From positions 2,170,001-2,234,000 of the forward strand of contig NZ_CP031396.1 of NCBI RefSeq assembly GCF_003363755.1: a stretch of 64,000 bases of DNA, read 5' to 3'. The notes under the pieces were generated by a model that had not been told where the DNA came from, ran no database searches, and was given only the letters and a program-made list of their open reading frames with translations. The stretch comes from Pseudomonas protegens. Lineage in GTDB: Bacteria; Pseudomonadota; Gammaproteobacteria; Pseudomonadales; Pseudomonadaceae. Both the position numbers and the translations under genes were made by a program. This document shows, piece by piece, positions 20,908 to 28,551 of the stretch (its first letter is position 1; every line of letters starts with the position of its first letter).

Positions 20908-21792
20908 TCAGTAAACAATCTCACTGCGGATGGCCTGTATCACGATGTTCGACAGCCGTTCGGTCAGCGGGTCCGGGGTTGCCTCTCGGCGATGCAACGT
21001 CAAGGCGATTGAGGGCAAGGCTGGCAAGCCGCGGTCGCCGGCCTGCAGAAGCTCGGTACCTGGCTGCAGGCCCAGGGCCGTGCGAATGGTGTAGCCCAGG
21101 CCGGCCTCGGTCGCCGCGGATAGGCCATTGAGGCTGGAGCTGGTGAACGACAGCAACCAGGGAATCCCTTCGCGGTTGAGCGCTTCGGTGGCCATCGAAT
21201 GAAAAGGACAAGGCGCGTCGAACGCGATGATCGGCAACGGTGTTCCCGACTCGGCGCGCCAGTCGAGGTACTGGTGCGATGAGCCGATCCATTGCATGGG
21301 CAGGTCCGCCACCACTTCCTGATACCCGGTGGTCCGCTCTGCCCCCCAGGCCACGGCAAGATCCAGGGAGCCGTTTTCGATGCGGCTGAGCAGATCGCCA
21401 TTGCGCGCGATGCGGGCTTCGACCCGAACATCGGGATGGGCCCTGGCGAAGCGGCCCAGCACCGTGGGCAGGAAGCTGCCCAGGTCTTCCTGAAGCCCCA
21501 GGCGCACCCAGCCTTTGAGCTTGAGCTCGGATACCGCGGTGATGGTTTCGTCGTTGAGGCTTAAAAGCCGCCGGGAGTAATTCAGTAGCACTTCCCCGGT
21601 GTCCGTCAGGGCCAGCCTGCGACCGGCCTTCTTGAACAAGGGCGAACCCGCCTGGGCTTCGAGTTTCTTCAACTGGGCGCTGATGGCCGATGTCGAACGA
21701 GCGAGCTTTTGCGCCGCCTTGGCAAAACTGCCCAATTCGACCCCTGTGACGAAACTGCGCATGACATCCAAATCGAAATTTACTGGTCTCAT
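20908..21792 (-). CDS. LysR-family transcriptional regulator
   Basis: Probable regulator of the divergent gene run starting at 21897. The N-terminal helix-turn-helix (DVMRSFVTGVELGSFAKAAQKLARSTSAISAQLKKLE) and the effector-binding domain are complete at 294 residues. The ATG at 21792 (MRPVNFDLD) has CAGGA six bases upstream and is preferred over the GTG at 21819. Only about 104 bases separate it from the transporter gene, the usual arrangement for a LysR that controls its neighbour; the ligand is unknown. Confidence 0.88.
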   Translation of the reverse strand: MRPVNFDLDVMRSFVTGVELGSFAKAAQKLARSTSAISAQLKKLEAQAGSPLFKKAGRRLALTDTGEVLLNYSRRLLSLNDETITAVSELKLKGWVRLGLQEDLGSFLPTVLGRFARAHPDVRVEARIARNGDLLSRIENGSLDLAVAWGAERTTGYQEVVADLPMQWIGSSHQYLDWRAESGTPLPIIAFDAPCPFHSMATEALNREGIPWLLSFTSSSLNGLSAATEAGLGYTIRTALGLQPGTELLQAGDRGLPALPSIALTLHRREATPDPLTERLSNIVIQAIRSEIVY

Positions 21793-21896
21793 GACAATCC
21801 TGTTTTTTGGGACTAACACGCAAAATTATTTGATATTCGAGACGATACTCCCATGAGAGTCTTTTAACCCACAACTATTTAACTAGTGGGATTCTT

Positions 21897-23141
21897 ATGC
21901 CTGTAGATAACGGTCACCGTTGGAAAGTGCTCGGCGTCGGGGTTGCGGCCAACGCCAGCTTTTCCAGTGTGGTGGGTGGACTGCCCGCTACAGCGGTCTA
22001 TATGCGCGCGACCTATCAGCTGGACAACGCTGAGCTGGGGCTGGTCCTGGGGGTGCTCGGACTGGGCATCGCCATCAGCGAAATTCCCTGGGGGCTGCTC
22101 ACCGATCGCTGGGGGGATCGTCCGGTTCTGCTGACCGGGCTTTTGACCTCCGGCATCGCCTTGCTGATCCTGGCCATGCTGGCCTTTTATGCCCCCACGG
22201 TGGTCCTGCTGGCGGCGGGGCTGTTCACCGTGGGCCTGCTGGGCAGCAGCGTCAACGGCGCCAGCGGCCGGGCCATCATGGCCTGGTTCAAGGAAGGCGA
22301 GCGCGGGCTGGCCATGAGCATCCGGCAAACCGCTGTACCCGGGGGTTATGCCTTGGGCGCGGTGGTGTTGCCCTACCTGGCTCATACCTACGGTTTTATC
22401 GAAGTATTCACGGCATCGGCGCTGTTCTGCCTGGTGGCCGCCCTGTTTGCCTGGTTATGGCTGTATGAGCCGGACTTCTCCAGCAGCGCAGCAAAAAAAC
22501 TGAGCCTGGAGAGCAGCAACAGCCCATTGAAAGATCCGAGGATCTGGCGAATCGTCCTGGCCATCGGCCTGCTCTGCGCCCCGCAATTTGCCATTCTCAC
22601 TTATGCGGCGGTGTTCTTTCATGACTTCGGCAACATCAACATCACCCTGGTTTCCGCGACTCTGGCGGTGATCCAGATTGGCGCGATCGTCAGCAGGATC
22701 TGGAGCGGACGCTGGACCGACAAAAACAAGAACCGCCGCAGCTACCTCAAGGCCTGCGCCTGGTTGAGCACCCTGACCTTCCTGGCCTTGAGCGGGACGG
22801 TGTCGGCCGCCAGCTTCTATGGCATCAGCCAAACCCCGCTGGCCAGCGCCGTGATCATCGGTGTGATGGTCGTCGCCGGGATCAGCGTGTCCGCCTGGCA
22901 CGGTGTTGCCTACACCGAACTGGCCACACTGGCCGGCGCCAGTCGCGCCGGTACCGCCCTGGCCATGGGCAATACCTGCGTGTTTGTGGTGCTGTTCGCG
23001 ACCCCCATCGCGGCCTCCGCCCTGATGACTCATTTTTCCTGGAGCCTGGTGTGGTTGGCAGCCGCCTTTTGCGCCCTGTTGACCGTACCGCTGTTTCCTC
23101 GTGTTGAAAAAAACTACGCGCTGGAACTTGGCTCGGCTTGA
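21897..23141 (+). CDS. MFS transporter, probable metabolite exporter
   Basis: Twelve-helix major facilitator of 414 residues in the inner membrane. The signature loop between helices 2 and 3 is GLLTDRWGDRPVLLTG. Further helices alternate with short loops, and a central cytoplasmic loop lies near residues 195-220. No substrate can be named. Being the first gene of the divergent run of enzymes, it most likely exports (or imports) the product. The start has only a weak GGGA upstream. The sequence TTAACTAGT immediately before the start recurs before the next gene. Confidence 0.87.
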   Translation: MPVDNGHRWKVLGVGVAANASFSSVVGGLPATAVYMRATYQLDNAELGLVLGVLGLGIAISEIPWGLLTDRWGDRPVLLTGLLTSGIALLILAMLAFYAPTVVLLAAGLFTVGLLGSSVNGASGRAIMAWFKEGERGLAMSIRQTAVPGGYALGAVVLPYLAHTYGFIEVFTASALFCLVAALFAWLWLYEPDFSSSAAKKLSLESSNSPLKDPRIWRIVLAIGLLCAPQFAILTYAAVFFHDFGNINITLVSATLAVIQIGAIVSRIWSGRWTDKNKNRRSYLKACAWLSTLTFLALSGTVSAASFYGISQTPLASAVIIGVMVVAGISVSAWHGVAYTELATLAGASRAGTALAMGNTCVFVVLFATPIAASALMTHFSWSLVWLAAAFCALLTVPLFPRVEKNYALELGSA

Positions 23142-23172
23142 AGTTGCTGTTCATAGAAGTTTCACAACTATA

Positions 23173-23206
23173 ACGCGTGCCATACAACTTTAAGAACGGC
23201 ACGCGT
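23173..23206. promoter_or_regulatory. Perfect inverted repeat upstream of the oxygenase gene
   Basis: ACGCGTGCC (23173-23181) and GGCACGCGT (23198-23206) form a 9-base perfect dyad with a 16-base AT-rich spacer. No T-run follows. It lies in the 140-base gap between the transporter and the oxygenase and could be an operator, or a weak attenuator stem separating the two genes. Confidence 0.45.
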
Positions 23207-23281
23207 CGCACACTGACTTATATACGCCAACTGCCTAACCATTCGATTAACTAGTCCGATCTTATTCCATGGAGGAAACCA

Positions 23282-24283
23282 ATGATCCCGCTATTTATTT
23301 TTGAAGCCGGTGAAAAGTCACAACTACTGAGTCTTCTTGAACAAATCCAGCTATCGCCCTACAAGAACTACGGCGACTTCTCAGAAGAAATAAGAGAGCT
23401 GCACTCCCAGGTTCCACAGCGTTTTGTAAAGGCCTGCCAAATCATCAGCGATGAACGCGCTCGCCATCAGCAGAAGATCCACGTGATCCGCAACTGCCCC
23501 ATGGACCCAGTCATCCCCGAATTGGACCCCGAAGACCCAGTCAGTGACAAACACCTGAAAAAGAACAAGTTCATCAGCGAAGCCTTTCTCGAACTGTTCG
23601 CCCAACTAACAGGCACTCCGCTGCTGTCCTACGAAACCAGAAACCAGGGTGACTTCTTTACCGATGTCATCGCAATCAAGAAATACAGCGGACAACTCAC
23701 CGGCTTCAGCGACAGCGAACTGGTGTTTCACAATGACCGCACCGCCCATAAAGTCCGGGCCGACTACATCACCCTGCTGGGCATGCGCTGCCCCGATGAT
23801 GACCTGATCTACACCGGCTACATCGACGGCGCGGACATCGTGAACAATCTTGAACCCAAGCACATCGCCTACTTGCGTGAACCACACTTCTATACGGTTT
23901 TCGATGTCTTCTCACGGGACATGAACAAACAACTGAGCACCTCCGAGAAACACCCGATCCTGAGTAACGTTCACTCCATTCGCTTCCTTGACACCATGAC
24001 CTGCGTGGCTGAAGAAGCACCGCTCGAAGCACGGGATGCCTTCATTGCTTTCAAAAGTGCGATGACCCGCTCTCAATGCAAGCGCCACCGCATTCTCACC
24101 GGCGACCTGCTGACGTTCGCCAATCAGGATGGCCTGCATAACCGGGAAAAGATCGACATCCTCAATCCTGAGAGTGCCGCTGCGCGCTGGCTGTTGAAGA
24201 CCTATGCCTTCAAAGACTCCCGCACTGCAAAAAGTTACGAAGCGTACTGGGCCAATAACCGGGCCGGCTGCGTCATCGACTAA
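23282..24283 (+). CDS. Fe(II)/2-oxoglutarate-dependent oxygenase (clavaminate synthase/VioC-like)
   Basis: Predicted non-heme iron oxygenase of 333 residues. The metal triad can be read as His150 and Asp152 in LVFHNDRTAH, plus His286 in DLLTFANQDGLHNRE, with Arg288 as candidate 2-oxoglutarate ligand. The overall pattern fits the TauD/clavaminate synthase/VioC superfamily, whose members often beta- or gamma-hydroxylate free amino acids. The substrate is not known. The ATG has GGAGGAA five bases upstream. It is followed by the aminotransferase gene in the same direction (55 bases). Confidence 0.75.
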   Translation: MIPLFIFEAGEKSQLLSLLEQIQLSPYKNYGDFSEEIRELHSQVPQRFVKACQIISDERARHQQKIHVIRNCPMDPVIPELDPEDPVSDKHLKKNKFISEAFLELFAQLTGTPLLSYETRNQGDFFTDVIAIKKYSGQLTGFSDSELVFHNDRTAHKVRADYITLLGMRCPDDDLIYTGYIDGADIVNNLEPKHIAYLREPHFYTVFDVFSRDMNKQLSTSEKHPILSNVHSIRFLDTMTCVAEEAPLEARDAFIAFKSAMTRSQCKRHRILTGDLLTFANQDGLHNREKIDILNPESAAARWLLKTYAFKDSRTAKSYEAYWANNRAGCVID

Positions 24284-24338
24284 GTTCACCGCTAAAACAA
24301 TAACTTCATTATCAGCATGACCAGTCAGGGTGATTTAA

Positions 24339-25514
24339 ATGCGCCTACACGCATTCTCCAAACGGGTTGAAAACCTTGAGCTTTCGGAAACTTACGCCAT
24401 TTTGGATATGGTGCGCAGCCTGCGTGAGCAGGGGGAAGATATCGTCGATCTCGGCGGTGGTGAACCTGACTTCAGGACGCCCAATCATGTCGTAGATGCT
24501 GCCGTTGAAGCACTGTCGGACGGTGACACTCATTACACACCCAGCCGTGGCACCAAGGCACTGCTGGACGCCGTGGCCCATAAATACAAGACCGAACATG
24601 GGCTCGATCTGGCCGCCGACAAGAACATCATTGTCACGCCATCGGCAAAGCACGCGCTGTTCATCACATTGATGACCTTGCTGGACCAGGGCGATGAAAT
24701 CATCATCCCAACCCCCAGCTGGGTGAGCTACAAGGCCATGGCGGCCATGGCCGGTGCCACCGTCAAGGCCGTGCCGCTGGACGGCAAAAACGGCTTCATG
24801 CTCGAAGCCGACGCCCTGGAACAGGCGATCACGCCACGCACCAAAGCCATTCTGATCAACAACCCCAACAACCCCACCGGCCGCGTGCTGACCCGCGAAG
24901 AGGTCACCGGGGTGGTGCAGGTGGCGTTGAAACACGGGCTGTACATCATTTCCGATGAGATCTACGAAAAGGTCATCTACGGCCAGGCCCGCCATATCAG
25001 CATTGCCAGCATCGAAGGCGCCCAGGACATCACCGTTACCATCAGCGGCTTTTCCAAAGCCTACGCGATGACCGGATGGCGTCTGGGGTACGTCGTCAGC
25101 TGCGAGCGCATTTCCAATGAGCTGCTCAAAGTCCATCAGCACACCGTCGGCTGTGCGGGCTCCTTCATTCAACGCGGCGGCGTTGCGGCCCTCAAAGGTT
25201 GCCAACACCGGATAGCCGACATGGTGACCTCCTATCAAAAGCGCCGCGACCGGCTGATTGAAGGCCTTCAGAGCATTGCCGGCATCCAGTGCATAGCCCC
25301 CGAGGGCGCACTGTATCTGTTTGCCTCCATCGCCGACCTGGGCTTTGAAAACTCCCTGGCGTTTACCCGCTGGTTGCTCAGCACCGCGAAAGTCGCGGTC
25401 ACGCCAGGCACGGCCTTTGGTGAGGGGGGCGAAGGCTATATCCGACTGTCCTTCGCCGGTAGCGATGAAGCCATAGAGGAAGCCATCAGGCGCTTTCATC
25501 AAGCCTTCAAATAA
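24339..25514 (+). CDS. PLP-dependent class I/II aminotransferase (AspC family)
   Basis: 391-residue fold-type I PLP enzyme. Visible motifs: INNPNNPTGRVLTREE, the aspartate that holds the pyridine nitrogen in IISDEIYEKVIYG, the PLP lysine in TISGFSKAYAMTGWRLGYV, and the C-terminal arginine in YIRLSFAGS. Probably transaminates an amino acid or keto acid in the pathway with the neighbouring oxygenase. PLP oxidases of this fold are known in amino acid natural product routes, so oxidase chemistry is also possible. Confidence 0.85.
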   Translation: MRLHAFSKRVENLELSETYAILDMVRSLREQGEDIVDLGGGEPDFRTPNHVVDAAVEALSDGDTHYTPSRGTKALLDAVAHKYKTEHGLDLAADKNIIVTPSAKHALFITLMTLLDQGDEIIIPTPSWVSYKAMAAMAGATVKAVPLDGKNGFMLEADALEQAITPRTKAILINNPNNPTGRVLTREEVTGVVQVALKHGLYIISDEIYEKVIYGQARHISIASIEGAQDITVTISGFSKAYAMTGWRLGYVVSCERISNELLKVHQHTVGCAGSFIQRGGVAALKGCQHRIADMVTSYQKRRDRLIEGLQSIAGIQCIAPEGALYLFASIADLGFENSLAFTRWLLSTAKVAVTPGTAFGEGGEGYIRLSFAGSDEAIEEAIRRFHQAFK

Positions 25515-25559
25515 TTGCCCGCCCCTTTGAACCGTCATCACATACAAACAGGAGTCAGT

Positions 25560-27464
25560 ATGTCTCTGCGACACAGCACGCCTTCGTCGCCTGCACACCG
25601 TATCGCTATCATCGGCAGCGGCCCCCGTGGTCTGTCTGTGCTGGAGCGCCTGGCCGCGCTCATGCTCATGGACGCCCCGCTCAAACAAGTCATGGTCTAT
25701 CTGATCGACAGCGCGCAAATGGGCTCCGGCCGGGTTTGGCGCACCGATCAACCACGCCACTACGTGATGAATACCGTCGCCGAGGAGGTTTCGTCCTTCT
25801 CCGGGCCCTTGGACGACGGTCCGATCAGGCCGGGCGCCGGGCCGTCGCTGGCACAGTGGTGGAGCTCCGTGGACCCGGCCTACCCGGGCCCCAACGCCTA
25901 TGCGCCGCGCGCGGTACATGGCGAGTACATGCAATTCGTCCTGTCGACCATCGAGGCCAGCTTCACGCCGAACATTTCGCTGCAGCGCGTACCGGCGGTG
26001 GTCGTCGATCTGCTCAACGAGGAAAACGTGCAAACCCTGGAACTGGATAACGGGGCTTTTCTCCAGGTCGACAAGGTGGTCATCGCCACCGGGCACCCAA
26101 CCCCCGAGTTGATCGGCTGGGAAAGGGAGCTGCAACAGTTCGCCCAGCAGACGGCCGGGCTGGAGTTCTTTCGCGGCGACTCCGCAGCCGACATGCCGCT
26201 GTCGCGAATCCAGTCTGAGCAGCAGGTGGGAATCGTCGGCCTGGGCCTGGCGTTCCACGACATCGTCGCCGCCCTGACGGTCGGTCGTGGAGGCCGCTTC
26301 AGCGTTGTCGACGGTGTCACCACCTACATCCCGTCGCACCGTGAACCCAAGCTGTTCGCCGGCTCCCGCAGCGGCATGCTGATCCCCGCCAGGGGCCGCA
26401 ACCAGAAAGGCCCGAACTTTCAATACCAACCGCTGTGCATCACCCGCGACAAGATCGACGCGCTGCAAAAACGCGGTCACATCGAGTTTGCTACCGAAGT
26501 GCTCCCACTGCTGCTGGTGGAAATCAACATCGTCTACTTCGCCACCGCCATACGGGCCCAGGCGGGGCAGGCAGCCGAACAGCAGTTCAAGCATCGCGTG
26601 GTGCAACAGCAACTGTTCTCGTTGCCAGCCCTGGTCGCCGCGGCTGCCGATTTCGGCGTGAGCGACCTTCCGGTCCTGGAACTGGACCGACTGGCCAGGC
26701 CGTTCCGCGCCCAAGAGTTCCACAGCCCGGCAGACTTTGCCCGAGCCCTTGATCGGGTGCTGGAAGACGACTTGTGCAGCGCCCGCGAGGGCAACGTCGA
26801 CAACCCGATGAAAGCCGCCCTGGATACCATTCGCGATACCCGCGCCCTGATCAGGAGCGTGGTGGATTTCGGCCGGCTGACTCCCCGCTCGCATCAAGAA
26901 GACTTCCTGCAGTACTACGCCCCTACCAGCCTGTTTCTCACCGCGGGGCCGCCCCTTTACCGCACCGAGCAAATCCGCGCCCTGATCGCTGCGGGGGTAC
27001 TGACGCTGGTGGGACCTGAAACGGTCTATGGCATCGATACCCAGCACCGCAAGTTCAGCATCGAATCCCCTCGGGTCCGTCACTCCAGGCAATTGATCGA
27101 TGTGGTCATCGACGGCCGAATCCCTTCGCCGGACTTGCTCCGCGACCCGTCACCGCTGACCAGAAACCTGGTGCGGCGCGGGTACTGGACCAACTACATC
27201 AACCAGGGGATCGACGAGGCCTTCGTCACCGGCGGCGTTGCCGTCACCCCCGGCCCTTATCACCCGATCGACCGCGCGGGCCAGCCCATCAAGGGGCTCT
27301 ACGTCCTGGGCCTGCCTTCCGAGCACACCCGCTGGTTCATGCAGGCCGGCAGTAGCCGCCCGGGGTTCTGGACCGACTTTGCCCAGGATGCCCACTACGT
27401 GGCGTCCGATGCACTGCAGTTGGCCTACGCCCAAGCGCCTGTGGCAATCACTGAAGTGGCCTGA
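25560..27464 (+). CDS. FAD/NAD(P)-binding protein (PF13454-like)
   Basis: 634-residue flavoprotein. The N-terminal dinucleotide-binding motif is RIAIIGSGPRGLSVLERLAAL. A second Rossmann-like motif (QVGIVGLGLAFHDIVAALTVG) lies near residue 220, and a conserved GGVAVTPGPYHPIDRAGQPIKGLYVLGLPSE block near the C-terminus. The architecture fits the FAD-NAD(P)-binding family found in several metabolite clusters, likely an N- or C-oxidising monooxygenase or oxidase. The ATG at 25560 has AGGAG six bases upstream; the in-frame codon at 25515 lacks one. Confidence 0.8.
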   Translation: MSLRHSTPSSPAHRIAIIGSGPRGLSVLERLAALMLMDAPLKQVMVYLIDSAQMGSGRVWRTDQPRHYVMNTVAEEVSSFSGPLDDGPIRPGAGPSLAQWWSSVDPAYPGPNAYAPRAVHGEYMQFVLSTIEASFTPNISLQRVPAVVVDLLNEENVQTLELDNGAFLQVDKVVIATGHPTPELIGWERELQQFAQQTAGLEFFRGDSAADMPLSRIQSEQQVGIVGLGLAFHDIVAALTVGRGGRFSVVDGVTTYIPSHREPKLFAGSRSGMLIPARGRNQKGPNFQYQPLCITRDKIDALQKRGHIEFATEVLPLLLVEINIVYFATAIRAQAGQAAEQQFKHRVVQQQLFSLPALVAAAADFGVSDLPVLELDRLARPFRAQEFHSPADFARALDRVLEDDLCSAREGNVDNPMKAALDTIRDTRALIRSVVDFGRLTPRSHQEDFLQYYAPTSLFLTAGPPLYRTEQIRALIAAGVLTLVGPETVYGIDTQHRKFSIESPRVRHSRQLIDVVIDGRIPSPDLLRDPSPLTRNLVRRGYWTNYINQGIDEAFVTGGVAVTPGPYHPIDRAGQPIKGLYVLGLPSEHTRWFMQAGSSRPGFWTDFAQDAHYVASDALQLAYAQAPVAITEVA

Positions 27465-27491
27465 TCAGCCCCTCATTTAAAGGAATGAATG

Positions 27492-28082
27492 ATGTCTGCA
27501 AACAAAGCACTGCTGGTCATGGACTTCATCAATGAAATTGTCCATCCCGAAGGGGTTTATGCCCGTGAAGGCTATTACCAACAGACCCAGGAACGTCGGG
27601 TGCTGGAAAAGGCCGCATCGGCCCTGAACTACGCCCGCAGCAATCACCTGCCGATCATCTTTATCGTCGTTGGTTTCAACGCCCACTATGAAGGCTTCCC
27701 CCCGCACTCCCGAGTCTTCGCTCCCGCCAAGGAGCATGGCGTCTTGAAGTTGCAGACCTGGTCGACCCAGGTGCACGACGACCTGCGCCCCCGCGAGGAC
27801 GAAATCGTGATCGCCAAGAGCCGGGTCAGCCCGTTCTATCAAACCAACCTGGAATTGATACTCCGTACCCAAGGTATTGAAGAGTTGGTTCTGACAGGGG
27901 TGTCGACCGAACACGTCATCCTCGCCACCACCCTCGACGGGCATGACAGGGACTTCAAGATCACCGTGCTCGAAGATGCCTGCGCGGCGGTGACCCAGGA
28001 GCGTCACCTGGCGGCGATAGAAAGAATCTCCCGCACGGCGAACATCAGCTCGACCTTCAGCTTCATCACCTCTTCTCTATAA
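27492..28082 (+). CDS. Isochorismatase-fold protein lacking the catalytic cysteine
   Basis: 196 residues of the cysteine hydrolase/isochorismatase superfamily. Asp11 (LLVMDFINEIV) and Lys109 (IVIAKSRVSPF) of the usual triad are present. In the nucleophile loop (LTGVSTEHVILATTLDG) the expected Cys is Val142. True isochorismatases have Gly at this position, so the protein may catalyse a non-covalent vinyl-ether-type hydrolysis, or may be non-catalytic. The ATG at 27492 is spaced well from AGGA; the ATG three bases earlier is the alternative. Nine bases after the preceding gene region begins the ribosome site. Confidence 0.8.
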   Translation: MSANKALLVMDFINEIVHPEGVYAREGYYQQTQERRVLEKAASALNYARSNHLPIIFIVVGFNAHYEGFPPHSRVFAPAKEHGVLKLQTWSTQVHDDLRPREDEIVIAKSRVSPFYQTNLELILRTQGIEELVLTGVSTEHVILATTLDGHDRDFKITVLEDACAAVTQERHLAAIERISRTANISSTFSFITSSL

Positions 28083-28095
28083 CAGGCGCATATCC

Positions 28096-28521
28096 ATGAA
28101 CCCGACAGTTTTCAATCTGCTGAATGTATCCAGCGAGCCGGATTCGATCCAATGGTCGACTCATCAACAACTGGGTCGCAGTGGCGCCAGCATTCACACG
28201 CTGTTCGAGTGCCAGGAGAGCGCCCAGCGCATTGCCCTGATCCGTTGCGAAGCCGGCGCCAGCGCCCAATCTCACCACCACCACGGCCATGAAACCTTTC
28301 TGATCCTCGACGGTGACTTTGAGGATGAAAACGGGATTTACCTCAAGGGCGATCTGGTGATTTACCCGCCAGGCAGCACCCACGCCTGGAAGTCCTCCAA
28401 GGGCGCATTGATCTATGCCACCTGGGGAGGCGCCGTGACCGCGAAACCAGCGCCAGCCGCCGAGGCCGCCAAGCATGCCGCCTACGACAACAGCGTCTAT
28501 GACGGTCGGCACTTGATCTGA
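28096..28521 (+). CDS. Cupin-domain protein
   Basis: 141-residue single-domain cupin. The metal-binding motif is clear: SHHHHGHETFLILDGDFEDENG supplies His residues and a Glu, and the second motif is IYPPGSTHAW with the last His. Cupins of this size act as dioxygenases, isomerases, cyclases or decarboxylases, so a catalytic role in the pathway is plausible. It lies 13 bases after the isochorismatase-like gene and 30 before the aconitase-type gene. Confidence 0.78.
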   Translation: MNPTVFNLLNVSSEPDSIQWSTHQQLGRSGASIHTLFECQESAQRIALIRCEAGASAQSHHHHGHETFLILDGDFEDENGIYLKGDLVIYPPGSTHAWKSSKGALIYATWGGAVTAKPAPAAEAAKHAAYDNSVYDGRHLI

Positions 28522-28551
28522 AACCATCGGCCATTTCTTTTGGGGTAAATC

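Noticed and set aside
24345..27092. A 915-codon minus-strand open frame
   Set aside because: It is antisense to the aminotransferase and FAD/NAD(P)-binding genes, shows no family motifs, and arises from high-GC codon bias on the other strand.
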